Origin: Myxococcus sp. RHSTA-1-4
GTDB lineage: Bacteria; Myxococcota; Myxococcia; Myxococcales; Myxococcaceae
NCBI RefSeq assembly: GCF_020037125.1
Contig: NZ_JAIQDG010000028.1
Span: 1 to 64,000 of the forward strand
DNA length: 64,000 nt
Reading direction: 5' to 3'
Program-made: the position numbers and the translations under genes
Notes under the pieces: generated by a model
Database searches by the model: none
Told to the model about the DNA's origin: nothing
The model's input: only the letters and a program-made list of their open reading frames with translations
Shown here: positions 9,002-16,801 of the stretch, piece after piece
How the letters are laid out: every line of letters starts with the position of its first letter
Numbering within the stretch: position 1 is the first letter of the stretch

Positions 9002-9670
9002 CTACTTCGCCGCCGGGGGCCTGGCGGCCTTGGGGACCTTCTCCCAGTCCGCGAGGAACTTCTTGATGCCCGCGTCGGTGAGCGGGTGGTTGGCCAGTTG
9101 GGTGATGACGCTGTAGGGCAGCGTGGCGACATCCGCGCCCAGGCGGGCGGCCTGGAGGACGTGGACGGGGTTGCGGACGCTGGCGACCAGCACCTGGGTG
9201 GTGAAGTCGTAGTTCCGGTAGATCTCCAGGATTTGGGCGATGAGGTCCATGCCGTCCTGGGAGATGTCGTCCAGCCGGCCCACGAAGGGCGACACGTAGG
9301 TGGCGCCGGCCTTGGCGCACAGCAGGGCCTGGTTGGCGGAGAAGCAGAGGGTGACGTTGGTGCGGATGCCCTCGGCGGTGAGCGCCTTGGTGGCCTTCAT
9401 GCCCTCCACGCCCATGGGAATCTTCACGACGACGTTGTCGTGAATCTTCGCCAGGGTGCGGCCCTCCTTCACCAGCTCGTCCGCCTCCAGGGAGACGCAC
9501 TCGGCGCTGACGGGGCCGTCCACGATGGAGCAGATCTCCCGGATGGTCTCCTCCAGGGGACGCCCCACCTTGGCGAGGAGCGACGGGTTGGTGGTGACGC
9601 CGTCCACGCAGCCCATCGCGTAAGCCTTGCGGATCTCCTCAACGTCCGCGGTGTCGATGAAGAACTTCAT
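9002..9670 (-). CDS. small transaldolase / fructose-6-phosphate aldolase family
   Basis: 222 residues, the length of the TalC/Fsa subfamily. The start MKFFIDTADVEEIRKAYAMG, the GVTTNPSLLAK segment, the Schiff-base Lys in VVVKIPM (about K83), and SPFVGRLDDI are all present. Bacterial members of this length act as transaldolases in the pentose-phosphate pathway or as fructose-6-phosphate aldolases, and sequence alone does not separate these. GAGAGGGACGAG precedes ATG 9670. It is divergent from kdsD with a palindrome between them. Confidence 0.93.
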   Translation of the reverse strand: MKFFIDTADVEEIRKAYAMGCVDGVTTNPSLLAKVGRPLEETIREICSIVDGPVSAECVSLEADELVKEGRTLAKIHDNVVVKIPMGVEGMKATKALTAEGIRTNVTLCFSANQALLCAKAGATYVSPFVGRLDDISQDGMDLIAQILEIYRNYDFTTQVLVASVRNPVHVLQAARLGADVATLPYSVITQLANHPLTDAGIKKFLADWEKVPKAARPPAAK

Positions 9671-9705
9671 CTCGTCCCTCTCCTGGGTTTGTTTCAATCC
9701 ACGCC

Positions 9706-9721
9706 CCTCGTGTTCACGAGG
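9706..9721. promoter_or_regulatory. palindrome in transaldolase/kdsD divergent region
   Basis: CCTCGTG-TT-CACGAGG, a perfect 7-base inverted repeat with a 2-base spacer, 36 bases upstream of the transaldolase ATG. It could be an operator or a leader hairpin. No promoter boxes are clear beside it. Confidence 0.35.
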
Positions 9722-9847
9722 AGCGGCAAGGTGGGTACCACCATCCGCCCCGGGGTGCCCGGGCGAGCAGGCGCGTAACCGATGCCCCCCCATGCGTCAA
9801 GGGTGGCCACCATGGGGTGCCCGAGGGTAGAAGCTTCCGCCATCGAC

Positions 9848-10906
9848 ATGGCCCGCTCCCCTCGCTCCGCCGCCAAGAAGCCTCGCCTGCGCGCCCTCCC
9901 CGGCCGCCCTGCCCAGGCCCCCGCCTCCGCCTCGGACGCCGAGGCCACGCTCGCCTACGCACGGGGCGTGCTGGAAGCCGAGGCCCGAGCCATCCTCGGA
10001 GTGACGGAGCGCCTGGGCGACTCCTTCCTCCGCGCCGTGCAGCTCGTGCGCGAGTGCACGGGCCAGGTGGTGGTGACGGGCATGGGCAAGGCGGGCCACA
10101 TCGGCCAGAAGCTGTCCGCCACGCTGGCGTCCACGGGCATCCGCTCGGTGTACCTGCACCCGGCCGAGGCCGTGCACGGCGACCTGGGCCGCGTGGCGCG
10201 CGGGGACGTCATCCTCGCCCTGTCCAACAGCGGCTCCACCGAGGAGCTCATCCGGCTGCTGCCCTCGTTCAAGCGCATGGCCACGCCGGTCATCGCGCTG
10301 ACGGGGGACGCGCAGAGCCCGCTGGCGCGTGGCTCGGAGGTGGTGCTGGACATCGGCCCCATTGAAGAGGCGTGCCCCATGGGGCTGGTGCCCACGGCCT
10401 CCACCGCCGCGCTGCACGCGCTGGGCGACGCGCTGGCCATGGCGCTGCTGCGCTCGCGGCCCTTCGGCACGGAGGACTACGCGCTGCTTCACCCGGGCGG
10501 GAAGCTGGGACGCTCCGTGCAGCGCGTCTTCGACCTGATGCGCACGGGCAATGCCAATCCGCTGGTGGTCGACACCGCGCCCCTGGCCCAGGTGGTGGGG
10601 GTGATGACGAAGACACCGGGCCGGCCGGGCGCCGCGTGCGTGGTGGACAAGACCGGACTGCTGGTGGGCATCTTCACCGACGGCGACCTGCGCCGCCGCG
10701 TGGAGGCGGGGCTGACGGACTTCACCATTCCGGTGCGCGACGTCATGGGCAAGCACCCGCGCTGCGTGACGCCGGAGACGCTGGTGCTCACCGCCACCGC
10801 GCAGATGCGCGAGCTGAAGGTGGACCAGCTCCCCGTCGTGGACGCGGAAGGGCACGCCGTGGGCCTGCTGGACGTGCAGGACCTGCTGGCCGCGAAGTTC
10901 TTCTGA
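9848..10906 (+). CDS. kdsD: D-arabinose-5-phosphate isomerase (KpsF/GutQ family)
   Basis: About 352 residues: an N-terminal extension rich in Ala/Pro, an SIS sugar-isomerase domain (GMGKAGHIGQKLSATLASTG, HGDLGRV, LSNSGSTEE) and two C-terminal CBS domains (GIFTDGDLRRR, DVMGKHPRCV, LPVVDAEGHAVGLLDVQDL). It converts ribulose-5-phosphate to arabinose-5-phosphate, the first committed step to KDO for lipopolysaccharide. The start is uncertain: ATG 9848 begins MARSPRSAAKK, an in-frame ATG at 9812 also exists, and neither has a clear Shine-Dalgarno. It converges on the TPR gene 9 bases away. Confidence 0.92.
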   Translation: MARSPRSAAKKPRLRALPGRPAQAPASASDAEATLAYARGVLEAEARAILGVTERLGDSFLRAVQLVRECTGQVVVTGMGKAGHIGQKLSATLASTGIRSVYLHPAEAVHGDLGRVARGDVILALSNSGSTEELIRLLPSFKRMATPVIALTGDAQSPLARGSEVVLDIGPIEEACPMGLVPTASTAALHALGDALAMALLRSRPFGTEDYALLHPGGKLGRSVQRVFDLMRTGNANPLVVDTAPLAQVVGVMTKTPGRPGAACVVDKTGLLVGIFTDGDLRRRVEAGLTDFTIPVRDVMGKHPRCVTPETLVLTATAQMRELKVDQLPVVDAEGHAVGLLDVQDLLAAKFF

Positions 10907-10915
10907 CGCCAGCGC

Positions 10916-12280
10916 CTACTGCGCCAGCTTGGCCTGCAAGGCCGCCTTGTTGGCGTAGTCCGGCGCGTCGGTGGCGAGCTTCTCCCAGAGCGCCTTCGCG
11001 CCCTTGGCGTCGCCCTTGGCCTTCAGCGTGTCGCCCAGCTTCTCCACCGCCGCCGGGTCCGACTGCACGGCCACGCCCCACACTCGCGCCGACATGGGAC
11101 GGCCCAGGCCCACCAGCGCCCACGCCATGCCCGCCTTCGCGCGCCCGTTCTCCGGCTGGAAGGGCACCACGCGCGTGTAGTTGGCGAGCGCCTCCTGGTA
11201 GCGGCCCTTCGCCAGGTGCTCCTCGCCCTCCTCCACCAGCTTCGCCAGGCCCTGCTCCAGTTCCGGCGTGCGCTCGGTGTTCTTCACCGCCTCGATGGCT
11301 TCCTGGGACAGCGGACGCGGGGCGTCCGGCTGCGCGGGAGCGGCCGCCTGCGACAGGCGGATGCGACGGTCCTCGGCGCGCGAGGCAAGCAGCTTCTTGC
11401 GGCCCCCCGCCTTCACCGTCTCCTCCACCAGGGCGCTCATCCGCTTCGCCATGGGCGCGCGCGCCGAGTCCGGGTGCGCGGCCACCAGCGCGTCGAAGCC
11501 CGCGCGGGCCTGCTTCAGCGCCGCCAGGTCCTCGCCCTTCGTCTCGAACAGCAGCGACGCGCGCGAGAAGAGGGCCTCCTCGTGCGCCGGCTCCACCTCC
11601 AGCACGCCGTCGTACACCGCCATCGCCCCGGCCGAATCACCGGAGAGCAGGAGCGCGTGGCCGCGCATCATCTGCACGTCCAGCACCGGCGTCAGCGCCG
11701 CCCGCGCGCAGGCCGCCGCGCCCGCGGCGTCACCCTTCTTCGCGCGCTCCTGCGCCGCCGCCGTCATGTCCTCCACCGGCATGCCCGGGGTGAAGCCGCA
11801 GCCCGCCGCGTCCGGCGAGGGCACGGCCGCCTTGCCCAGCCTCTTGCGCTGCGCCAGGAACAACTCCCGCGCCGGCTTCGCCCGCGCCTCCGCCTGCAGG
11901 AGGTAGGTGACGGCCTCCGTGTTGCGGCCGTTCACGTAGTAGAGCCGCCCCAGCGACGAGGCGATTTCGAAGGTCTTCTCCCGCTCCTTCAGCCCCTCCG
12001 TCGAGTCGAGCTGGCGCAGCAGCTCGTCCGCGGACGGAGGCGCCCGGCCCGTGCCCGACATGGGCGGGTGCCCTGGCGGCAGCTCACCCGAAGGCGCCGC
12101 CGCGCCCTCCTGCATCGTGGGGTGCCCCTCGGGCATCGCACCGGCGCCAGGAGCGGTGCCAGCGGGCGGGTTGGCGGGCGAAGCCGTGGTCCCCGGAGGG
12201 ACGGGCGGGTGGCCGGGGGGCAGCTGGGTGGGCTCGGCGGCGAGCAGCGCCGCGGTGGCCAGGGCAAGGGAGAGGTTCAT
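10916..12280 (-). CDS. secreted TPR-repeat protein
   Basis: 454 residues with a short signal-peptide-like start (MNLSLALATAALLAAEP). Residues about 18-75 are Pro/Gly rich and contain three copies of a GHP-containing motif (LPPGHPPVPPG, MPEGHPTMQEG, LPPGHPPMSG). The rest is helical tetratricopeptide-like repeats (for example the segment with GRYQEALANYTRVVPFQPEN), which mediate protein-protein contacts. It is the last gene of the lysA-dap-folK run, and its ATG overlaps the folK stop by four bases (ATGA), so it is translationally coupled. It probably acts in the periplasm. The GHPP motifs could bind metal through His but this is speculative. Confidence 0.8.
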   Translation of the reverse strand: MNLSLALATAALLAAEPTQLPPGHPPVPPGTTASPANPPAGTAPGAGAMPEGHPTMQEGAAAPSGELPPGHPPMSGTGRAPPSADELLRQLDSTEGLKEREKTFEIASSLGRLYYVNGRNTEAVTYLLQAEARAKPARELFLAQRKRLGKAAVPSPDAAGCGFTPGMPVEDMTAAAQERAKKGDAAGAAACARAALTPVLDVQMMRGHALLLSGDSAGAMAVYDGVLEVEPAHEEALFSRASLLFETKGEDLAALKQARAGFDALVAAHPDSARAPMAKRMSALVEETVKAGGRKKLLASRAEDRRIRLSQAAAPAQPDAPRPLSQEAIEAVKNTERTPELEQGLAKLVEEGEEHLAKGRYQEALANYTRVVPFQPENGRAKAGMAWALVGLGRPMSARVWGVAVQSDPAAVEKLGDTLKAKGDAKGAKALWEKLATDAPDYANKAALQAKLAQ

Positions 12281-12801
12281 GAGTCGTTGCTCGGGTAGCT
12301 CGCTTCGGGCCAGAAGCTGGCCTCGCTCCTGCGAACGTCCTGCGGGGCGAGTTTCCCGAGGAGCTCCTTCACGGTGACACCCAGCACCGGGTGCACCAGG
12401 TGCGGGGCCAGCTCGGCCAGCGGCTCGAGCGCGAAGCGGCGCTTGTGCAGCTCCAGGTGGGGCACCTGGAGGTGCGGGTCGGCCACCACCTGTCCCTCCC
12501 AGAAGAGGATGTCCAGGTCGATGGGACGCGGCCCCCAGCGCACTTCACGGCGCCGGCCCTGGTCCTTCTCAATCTGCTGGAGGATGCCCAGCAACCGCTG
12601 GGGCGACAGGCCGCACTCCAGGGCCACCACCGCGTTGAGGTAGCGCGGCTGCGGCGGCCCCACGGGGGCACTGTCGAAGAGGGACGAGCAGCGCAGCACC
12701 GCCACCGCGTCGATGCGGGACAGCGCGGTCAGGGCGTCGACGAGGTGGCCCTCGCGGTCACCCTCGTTTGAACCCAACCCGACGTAGACGGTGTCGCTCA
12801 C
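12277..12801 (-). CDS. folK: 2-amino-4-hydroxy-6-hydroxymethyldihydropteridine pyrophosphokinase
   Basis: 174 residues. It has the HPPK pattern: VYVGLGSNEGDREGHL at the start, then PRYLNAVVALE, and the signature RWGPRPIDLDILFW. It transfers pyrophosphate from ATP to the pterin in folate synthesis. The start is GTG at 12801, overlapping the FAH-family stop (GTGA), and its own stop overlaps the ATG of the TPR gene, so the three are translationally coupled. A folate gene among diaminopimelate genes is an unusual neighbourhood but is packed as a true operon. Confidence 0.96.
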   Translation of the reverse strand: MSDTVYVGLGSNEGDREGHLVDALTALSRIDAVAVLRCSSLFDSAPVGPPQPRYLNAVVALECGLSPQRLLGILQQIEKDQGRRREVRWGPRPIDLDILFWEGQVVADPHLQVPHLELHKRRFALEPLAELAPHLVHPVLGVTVKELLGKLAPQDVRRSEASFWPEASYPSNDS

Positions 12802-13571
12802 GGCTCCATCTCAACCGGGTTGACCAGGGTCCCGATTCCCTCGATCTCCACTTCCACCGAGTCCCCCGCCGCCAGCTTCCCCACCCCCGACGGTGTCCCC
12901 GTGCTCACCATGTCGCCCGGCAGCAGCGTCATGATGTGGGAGATGAAGGACACCAGGCGGGCGGGGCTGAAAATCATGTCGGACGTCCTGCTGTCCTGGC
13001 GCACCTGTCCATTCACCCGGCAGACGATACGCAGGTCCGCCGGGGACAGGCCCGTCACCGCCCAGGGCCCGGCACAGGCGAAGGTGTCATACCCCTTGGC
13101 GCGGGTGTGCTGCACCTCGCGCTTCTGGATGTCACGCGCCGTCACGTCGTTGAAGCAGGTGAGGCCCCAGATGGCGCGGGCGGCCGTCGTCTCGTCCGCG
13201 TTCTTCAGCCGCTCGCCGATGACGAGCGCCAGCTCCGCCTCGTAGTGCACCTCCTGGCTCGCCTTCGGAATCCGGATGGGCGAGCCCATGCCGTTGAGGG
13301 CCGTGGAGGGCTTGGTGAAGATGAGCGGCTCGGGAGGCACGGGCTTGCCCATCTCCTCCGCGTGCTTGCGGTAGTTCTGCCCGATGCACACCACCTTGGA
13401 CGCGTCCGAGGGCACCAGCAGCGTCACCGCGGACAGCGAGCGGCGGATGCCCGTGTCCTTCGAGCCCGCCGTCCACGGCGCCGCGGAGAGGACCACCACC
13501 TCGGTGCCCTCGACACGGCCGTGGTGCGCGCGGCCCTCGTACAGGAAGCGGCAGTAGCGCGCCGTCGTCAT
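12798..13571 (-). CDS. fumarylacetoacetate hydrolase (FAH) family protein
   Basis: 257 residues of the FAH superfamily, which hydrolyse, decarboxylate or isomerise 2-oxo acids and acylpyruvates using Mg2+. Recognisable: VVCIGQNYRKHAEEM, EPLIFTKPSTALNG, the metal-binding Glu pair in VHYEAELALVIG, then FNDVTARDIQ, GYDTFACAGP, and GDMVSTGTPSGVG. The length suits acylpyruvase or oxaloacetate decarboxylase-type members rather than full-length fumarylacetoacetase. It overlaps dapB upstream and folK downstream by four bases each. The substrate is unknown. Confidence 0.92.
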   Translation of the reverse strand: MTTARYCRFLYEGRAHHGRVEGTEVVVLSAAPWTAGSKDTGIRRSLSAVTLLVPSDASKVVCIGQNYRKHAEEMGKPVPPEPLIFTKPSTALNGMGSPIRIPKASQEVHYEAELALVIGERLKNADETTAARAIWGLTCFNDVTARDIQKREVQHTRAKGYDTFACAGPWAVTGLSPADLRIVCRVNGQVRQDSRTSDMIFSPARLVSFISHIMTLLPGDMVSTGTPSGVGKLAAGDSVEVEIEGIGTLVNPVEMEP

Positions 13572-14383
13572 GCGGTCCTCTGGAAGCCGAGCACGTCGGC
13601 CATGTCATAGAGCCCCGGCGCCCGGCCCGCCACCCACCTCGCCGCCCGCAGCGCCCCCAGGCCGAACTGGTCCCTGCTGGTGGCCCGGTGCGTGAGCTCG
13701 ATGCGCTCGCCCTCGCCGAAGAAGAACACGGTGTGCTCGCCCACCACGTCCCCGCCCCGGAGCGTCTGCACGCCAATCTCGTTGGCCGGCCGCGCGCCCA
13801 CCATGCCGTGGCGCGCGAAGGTGAGGTCCTCGCTGGAGCGCCCCAGCGCCCCGGCCAGCACCTCCGCCAGCCGCAGCGCGGTGCCGCTGGGCGCGTCCTT
13901 CTTCATGCGGTGGTGCGCCTCCAGCACCTCCACGTCGAAGCCCGGCCCCAGCACCCGCGCCAGCTCGGCCGCCATGCGGATGACCACGTTGACGCCCACG
14001 GACATGTTGGGCGCGGCCACCACGGGGATGCTCTTCGCGGACGCGGCCAGCGCCGCCGTGGACTCCGGGGTGAAGCCGGTGGAGCCCACCACCAGCGCCA
14101 CGCCGCGCGCCGCGCACGCCTTCGCGTGAGCCACGCTCACCTCGGCGCTGGTGAAGTCGATGACGACGTCCGCCTTCGCCGCGTCCAGCGCCTTGCCCAG
14201 GTCATCCACCACCGGGACTTCCATGGCGCCCAGCCGCGCGGCCAGTCCCGCGTCCAGGCCCACCGCGGCGCTGCCCGGGCGCTCCGTGGCGCCCACCACC
14301 CGTAGGTCCTCCGAATCCCGCGCCAGGCGCAGCAGCGTGCTGCCCATGCGGCCGGTGACTCCGGTGATGACGGTGCGAATCAT
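13568..14383 (-). CDS. dapB: 4-hydroxy-tetrahydrodipicolinate reductase
   Basis: 271 residues from ATG 14383, with GAGGAG about 10 bases upstream. The N-terminal NAD(P)H-binding segment ITGVTGRMGSTLLRL, VVIDFTS, GSTGF, APNMSVGVN, and the catalytic region VEVLEAHHRMKKDAPSGTAL (His and Lys) are all conserved. It reduces the DapA product in the diaminopimelate/lysine pathway, which feeds peptidoglycan. It lies 56 bases after dapA and overlaps the FAH gene by four bases. Confidence 0.97.
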   Translation of the reverse strand: MIRTVITGVTGRMGSTLLRLARDSEDLRVVGATERPGSAAVGLDAGLAARLGAMEVPVVDDLGKALDAAKADVVIDFTSAEVSVAHAKACAARGVALVVGSTGFTPESTAALAASAKSIPVVAAPNMSVGVNVVIRMAAELARVLGPGFDVEVLEAHHRMKKDAPSGTALRLAEVLAGALGRSSEDLTFARHGMVGARPANEIGVQTLRGGDVVGEHTVFFFGEGERIELTHRATSRDQFGLGALRAARWVAGRAPGLYDMADVLGFQRTA

Positions 14384-14439
14384 GTCTGCCGCGCTCCTCG
14401 GGTGACGTGTCGAAGCTGGGGTTTCCGGGGGCGGAAGGC

Positions 14440-15327
14440 TCAGCCCTTGAGCAGCCCCAGGTGGCGCAGCTCGTCGCGAAGCTTCGACGCGTGGGGCTCG
14501 CTCATCGGCACCAGCGGCAGCCGCAGCTCCGGACCGAACAGGCCCATGACGTGCAGGGCCCACTTCACCGGAATGGGGTTGGACTCCACGAAGAGCAGCC
14601 GGTGCAGGTTGTTCATCCGCACCTGGAGGTCACGCGCCTTCGCGATGTCACCCGCGCGCGCCAGCGACACCAGGTCCGCCATCATCCGCGGCGCCACGTT
14701 GGAGGACACGGAGATGACGCCCTTGCCGCCGCAGGCGATGAAGGGCAGCACGGTGAAGTCGTCGCCGGACAGGAGCGTCATCCGCTCGCCGCACTTCTCC
14801 AGGATTTCGAGCGCCCGGAACATGTTGCCGGTGGCCTCCTTGATGGCCACCACCTCCGGGATGTCGCACAGGCGCTGCACCGTCTCCGGCAGCATGTCCA
14901 CGCCGGTGCGGCCCGGTACGTTGTAGGCGACAATCGGGAAGCCCGGGTGCGCGCGCGCAATCGCGCGGAAGTGCTCCACCAGGCCCGCCTGCGTGGGCTT
15001 GTTGTAGTACGGCGTGACGATGAGCGTGCCGTCCGCGCCCGTCTCGCGCACGCGCTTCACGGACTCGATGGCCTCCGCGGTGCTGTTGGAGCCGCCGCCG
15101 CCCACCACCGCCGCGCGTCCCTTCGCCTCCTCCACCGCCACCTTCACGGCGCGGGCGCGCTCGTCGGGCGTCATGGTCACCGACTCGCCGGTGGTGCCCA
15201 TGGGAATCAGGACGCTGGTGCCACCCTCAATCTGGTAGCGCACCAGGGCCCGGTAGGCCTGCTCATCGAACGCCCCGTCGCGGAACGGGGTGGCGAGCGC
15301 CGTCATGGAGCCTTCGAAGGTCTTCAT
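14440..15327 (-). CDS. dapA: 4-hydroxy-tetrahydrodipicolinate synthase
   Basis: 295 residues. It condenses pyruvate with aspartate semialdehyde. Key residues are visible: Schiff-base Lys163 in VVAIKEATG, Tyr135 in AYNVPGRTG, and the GTTGES loop at 44-49. The length is normal. It lies between lysA (15 bases upstream) and dapB on the minus strand, so three steps of the pathway are adjacent. The start at ATG 15327 has only a weak Shine-Dalgarno and may depend on translation from lysA. Confidence 0.97.
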   Translation of the reverse strand: MKTFEGSMTALATPFRDGAFDEQAYRALVRYQIEGGTSVLIPMGTTGESVTMTPDERARAVKVAVEEAKGRAAVVGGGGSNSTAEAIESVKRVRETGADGTLIVTPYYNKPTQAGLVEHFRAIARAHPGFPIVAYNVPGRTGVDMLPETVQRLCDIPEVVAIKEATGNMFRALEILEKCGERMTLLSGDDFTVLPFIACGGKGVISVSSNVAPRMMADLVSLARAGDIAKARDLQVRMNNLHRLLFVESNPIPVKWALHVMGLFGPELRLPLVPMSEPHASKLRDELRHLGLLKG

Positions 15328-15342
15328 GCGGCGCTTATACGT

Positions 15343-16584
15343 TCAGGCCCGCTCGCCGCGCCAGAGATCCTCAATCCGCTCGCGTTCGCGGACGACTCTC
15401 CAGGCGTCCCCGTCCACCATCACCTCGGCCGGACGGGGCCGGGAGTTGTAGTTGGAAGCCATGCTCATTCCGTAAGCCCCGGCGCTCATGAAGGCGAACA
15501 GCTCGCCTGCCTGGGGGAGGACCAGGGGGCGGGCCTTCGCCAGCACGTCGGTGGACTCACACACCGGCCCCACGACGTCCACCTCCACCGCCTTGCCCCG
15601 GCGCTTCACCAGGGGCTGCATGGCATGGTGCGCCTCGTAGAGGGCCGGGCGGAGCAGGTCGTTCATCCCCGCATCCACCACGACGAAGTGCTTCGCGGGC
15701 GTCCTCTTCCGGTACAGCACGCGGGTGAGCAGCACGCCGGCATTGCCCACCAGCGCCCGGCCCGGCTCCAGAATCAGGTGGGCGCCGGTGTCCTTCGTCG
15801 CGGCCAGCACGGTGCGCGCGTACTCCTCGGGGGACGGCGGCGTCTCGTCCGAGTAGGTGATGCCCAGGCCGCCACCCACGTCCAGGTACGCCAGCGGGTG
15901 CCCCTGGGTCTTCAACTCCGAATACAGGCCCGCCACCTTGGTGAGGGCGGCGCGCACGGGCGAGGACTGGGTGAGCTGCGAGCCGATGTGGCAGTCCAGC
16001 CCGGCCGCGCGCACGCCCTTCAGCTTCTTCGCGCGCGTGTAGAGGGCCACCGCCTCCTCGAAGGGCACGCCGAACTTGGACGTCTTCAGCCCGGTGGAGA
16101 TGTAGCGGTGCGTGCGCGCGTCCACGTCCGGGTTCACCCGTAGCGCGAAGGGCGCGCGGCGGCCCAGGCGGCGGCCCACCGCGTCCAGCGCCTCCAGCTC
16201 CTCGGCGCTCTCCACGTTGAAGAGGAGGATGCCCGCGGCCAGGGCCGCCTCCATCTCCTCCTGCGTCTTGCCCACGCCGGCGAACACCGTCTTCCCCGCG
16301 TCCCCTCCGGCCTGCCGCACCCGGGCCAGCTCGCCTCCGGAGACGATGTCGAAGCCGCCGCCCAGCCCGGCGAGGAGCCGGAGGATGGCGAGCGTGGAGT
16401 TGGCCTTCACCGAGTAGCAGATGAGGTGCGGCGCGCCGCCGAAGGCCTCCGACACCACCCGGAAGTGCCGGGTGAGCGTGGCCGACGAGTACACGTACGT
16501 GGGCGTCCCCACCGCGTCCGCGATGGCCGTCAGCGGGACGCCCTCGGCGTGCAGCACGCCCTTGCGCCAGACGAAGTGGTTCAC
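15343..16584 (-). CDS. lysA: diaminopimelate decarboxylase
   Basis: 413 residues from a GTG start at 16584 that overlaps the stop of the upstream lipoprotein (GTGA). This PLP enzyme of fold type III decarboxylates meso-diaminopimelate to lysine. Visible: PLP Lys60 in LICYSVKANS, HIGSQ, the Gly-rich DVGGGLGI, EPGRALVGNAG, and the active-site Cys region VGPVCESTDVLA. The longer upstream reading frame lacks family similarity, which supports the GTG start. Placement directly after a small LptM-like lipoprotein is a widespread proteobacterial arrangement. Confidence 0.97.
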   Translation of the reverse strand: MNHFVWRKGVLHAEGVPLTAIADAVGTPTYVYSSATLTRHFRVVSEAFGGAPHLICYSVKANSTLAILRLLAGLGGGFDIVSGGELARVRQAGGDAGKTVFAGVGKTQEEMEAALAAGILLFNVESAEELEALDAVGRRLGRRAPFALRVNPDVDARTHRYISTGLKTSKFGVPFEEAVALYTRAKKLKGVRAAGLDCHIGSQLTQSSPVRAALTKVAGLYSELKTQGHPLAYLDVGGGLGITYSDETPPSPEEYARTVLAATKDTGAHLILEPGRALVGNAGVLLTRVLYRKRTPAKHFVVVDAGMNDLLRPALYEAHHAMQPLVKRRGKAVEVDVVGPVCESTDVLAKARPLVLPQAGELFAFMSAGAYGMSMASNYNSRPRPAEVMVDGDAWRVVRERERIEDLWRGERA

Positions 16585-16799
16585 GGCGTCTCGGCGCCCG
16601 GGACGATGGTGCCCCCATCCGGGGCGGGGGTGATGGTGGGCCCCGACGGCTCGAGGGGCGCCCGCTCGGCCTCCTCCCGCGGGGACGGCTGAGTCTCCGT
16701 GGGAGGCGCGGGAGGCGGGCCCGGCGGCCGGGGCGAGCCCTTGATGCCGCACGCCCCCAGCACCAGCACGAGACCGACGAACGAGAGGGCGCGGCGCAT
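16581..16799 (-). CDS. LptM-like small lipoprotein
   Basis: 72 residues: a lipoprotein signal (MRRALSFVGLVLVLGAC, lipobox LGAC) followed at once by GIKGSPRPP and a Pro-rich disordered tail. The CGxKG signature next to lysA matches LptM (formerly YifL), which helps mature the LPS translocon LptD in Enterobacteria. It starts 2 bases after the stop of the TIGR04551 barrel gene and overlaps lysA by four bases. The function is assigned by signature and synteny, not by long similarity. Confidence 0.7.
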   Translation of the reverse strand: MRRALSFVGLVLVLGACGIKGSPRPPGPPPAPPTETQPSPREEAERAPLEPSGPTITPAPDGGTIVPGAETP

Positions 16800-16801
16800 G
16801 G

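Noticed and set aside
14407..16143. 578-residue plus-strand reading frame
   Set aside because: Antisense of dapA and lysA, both unmistakable.
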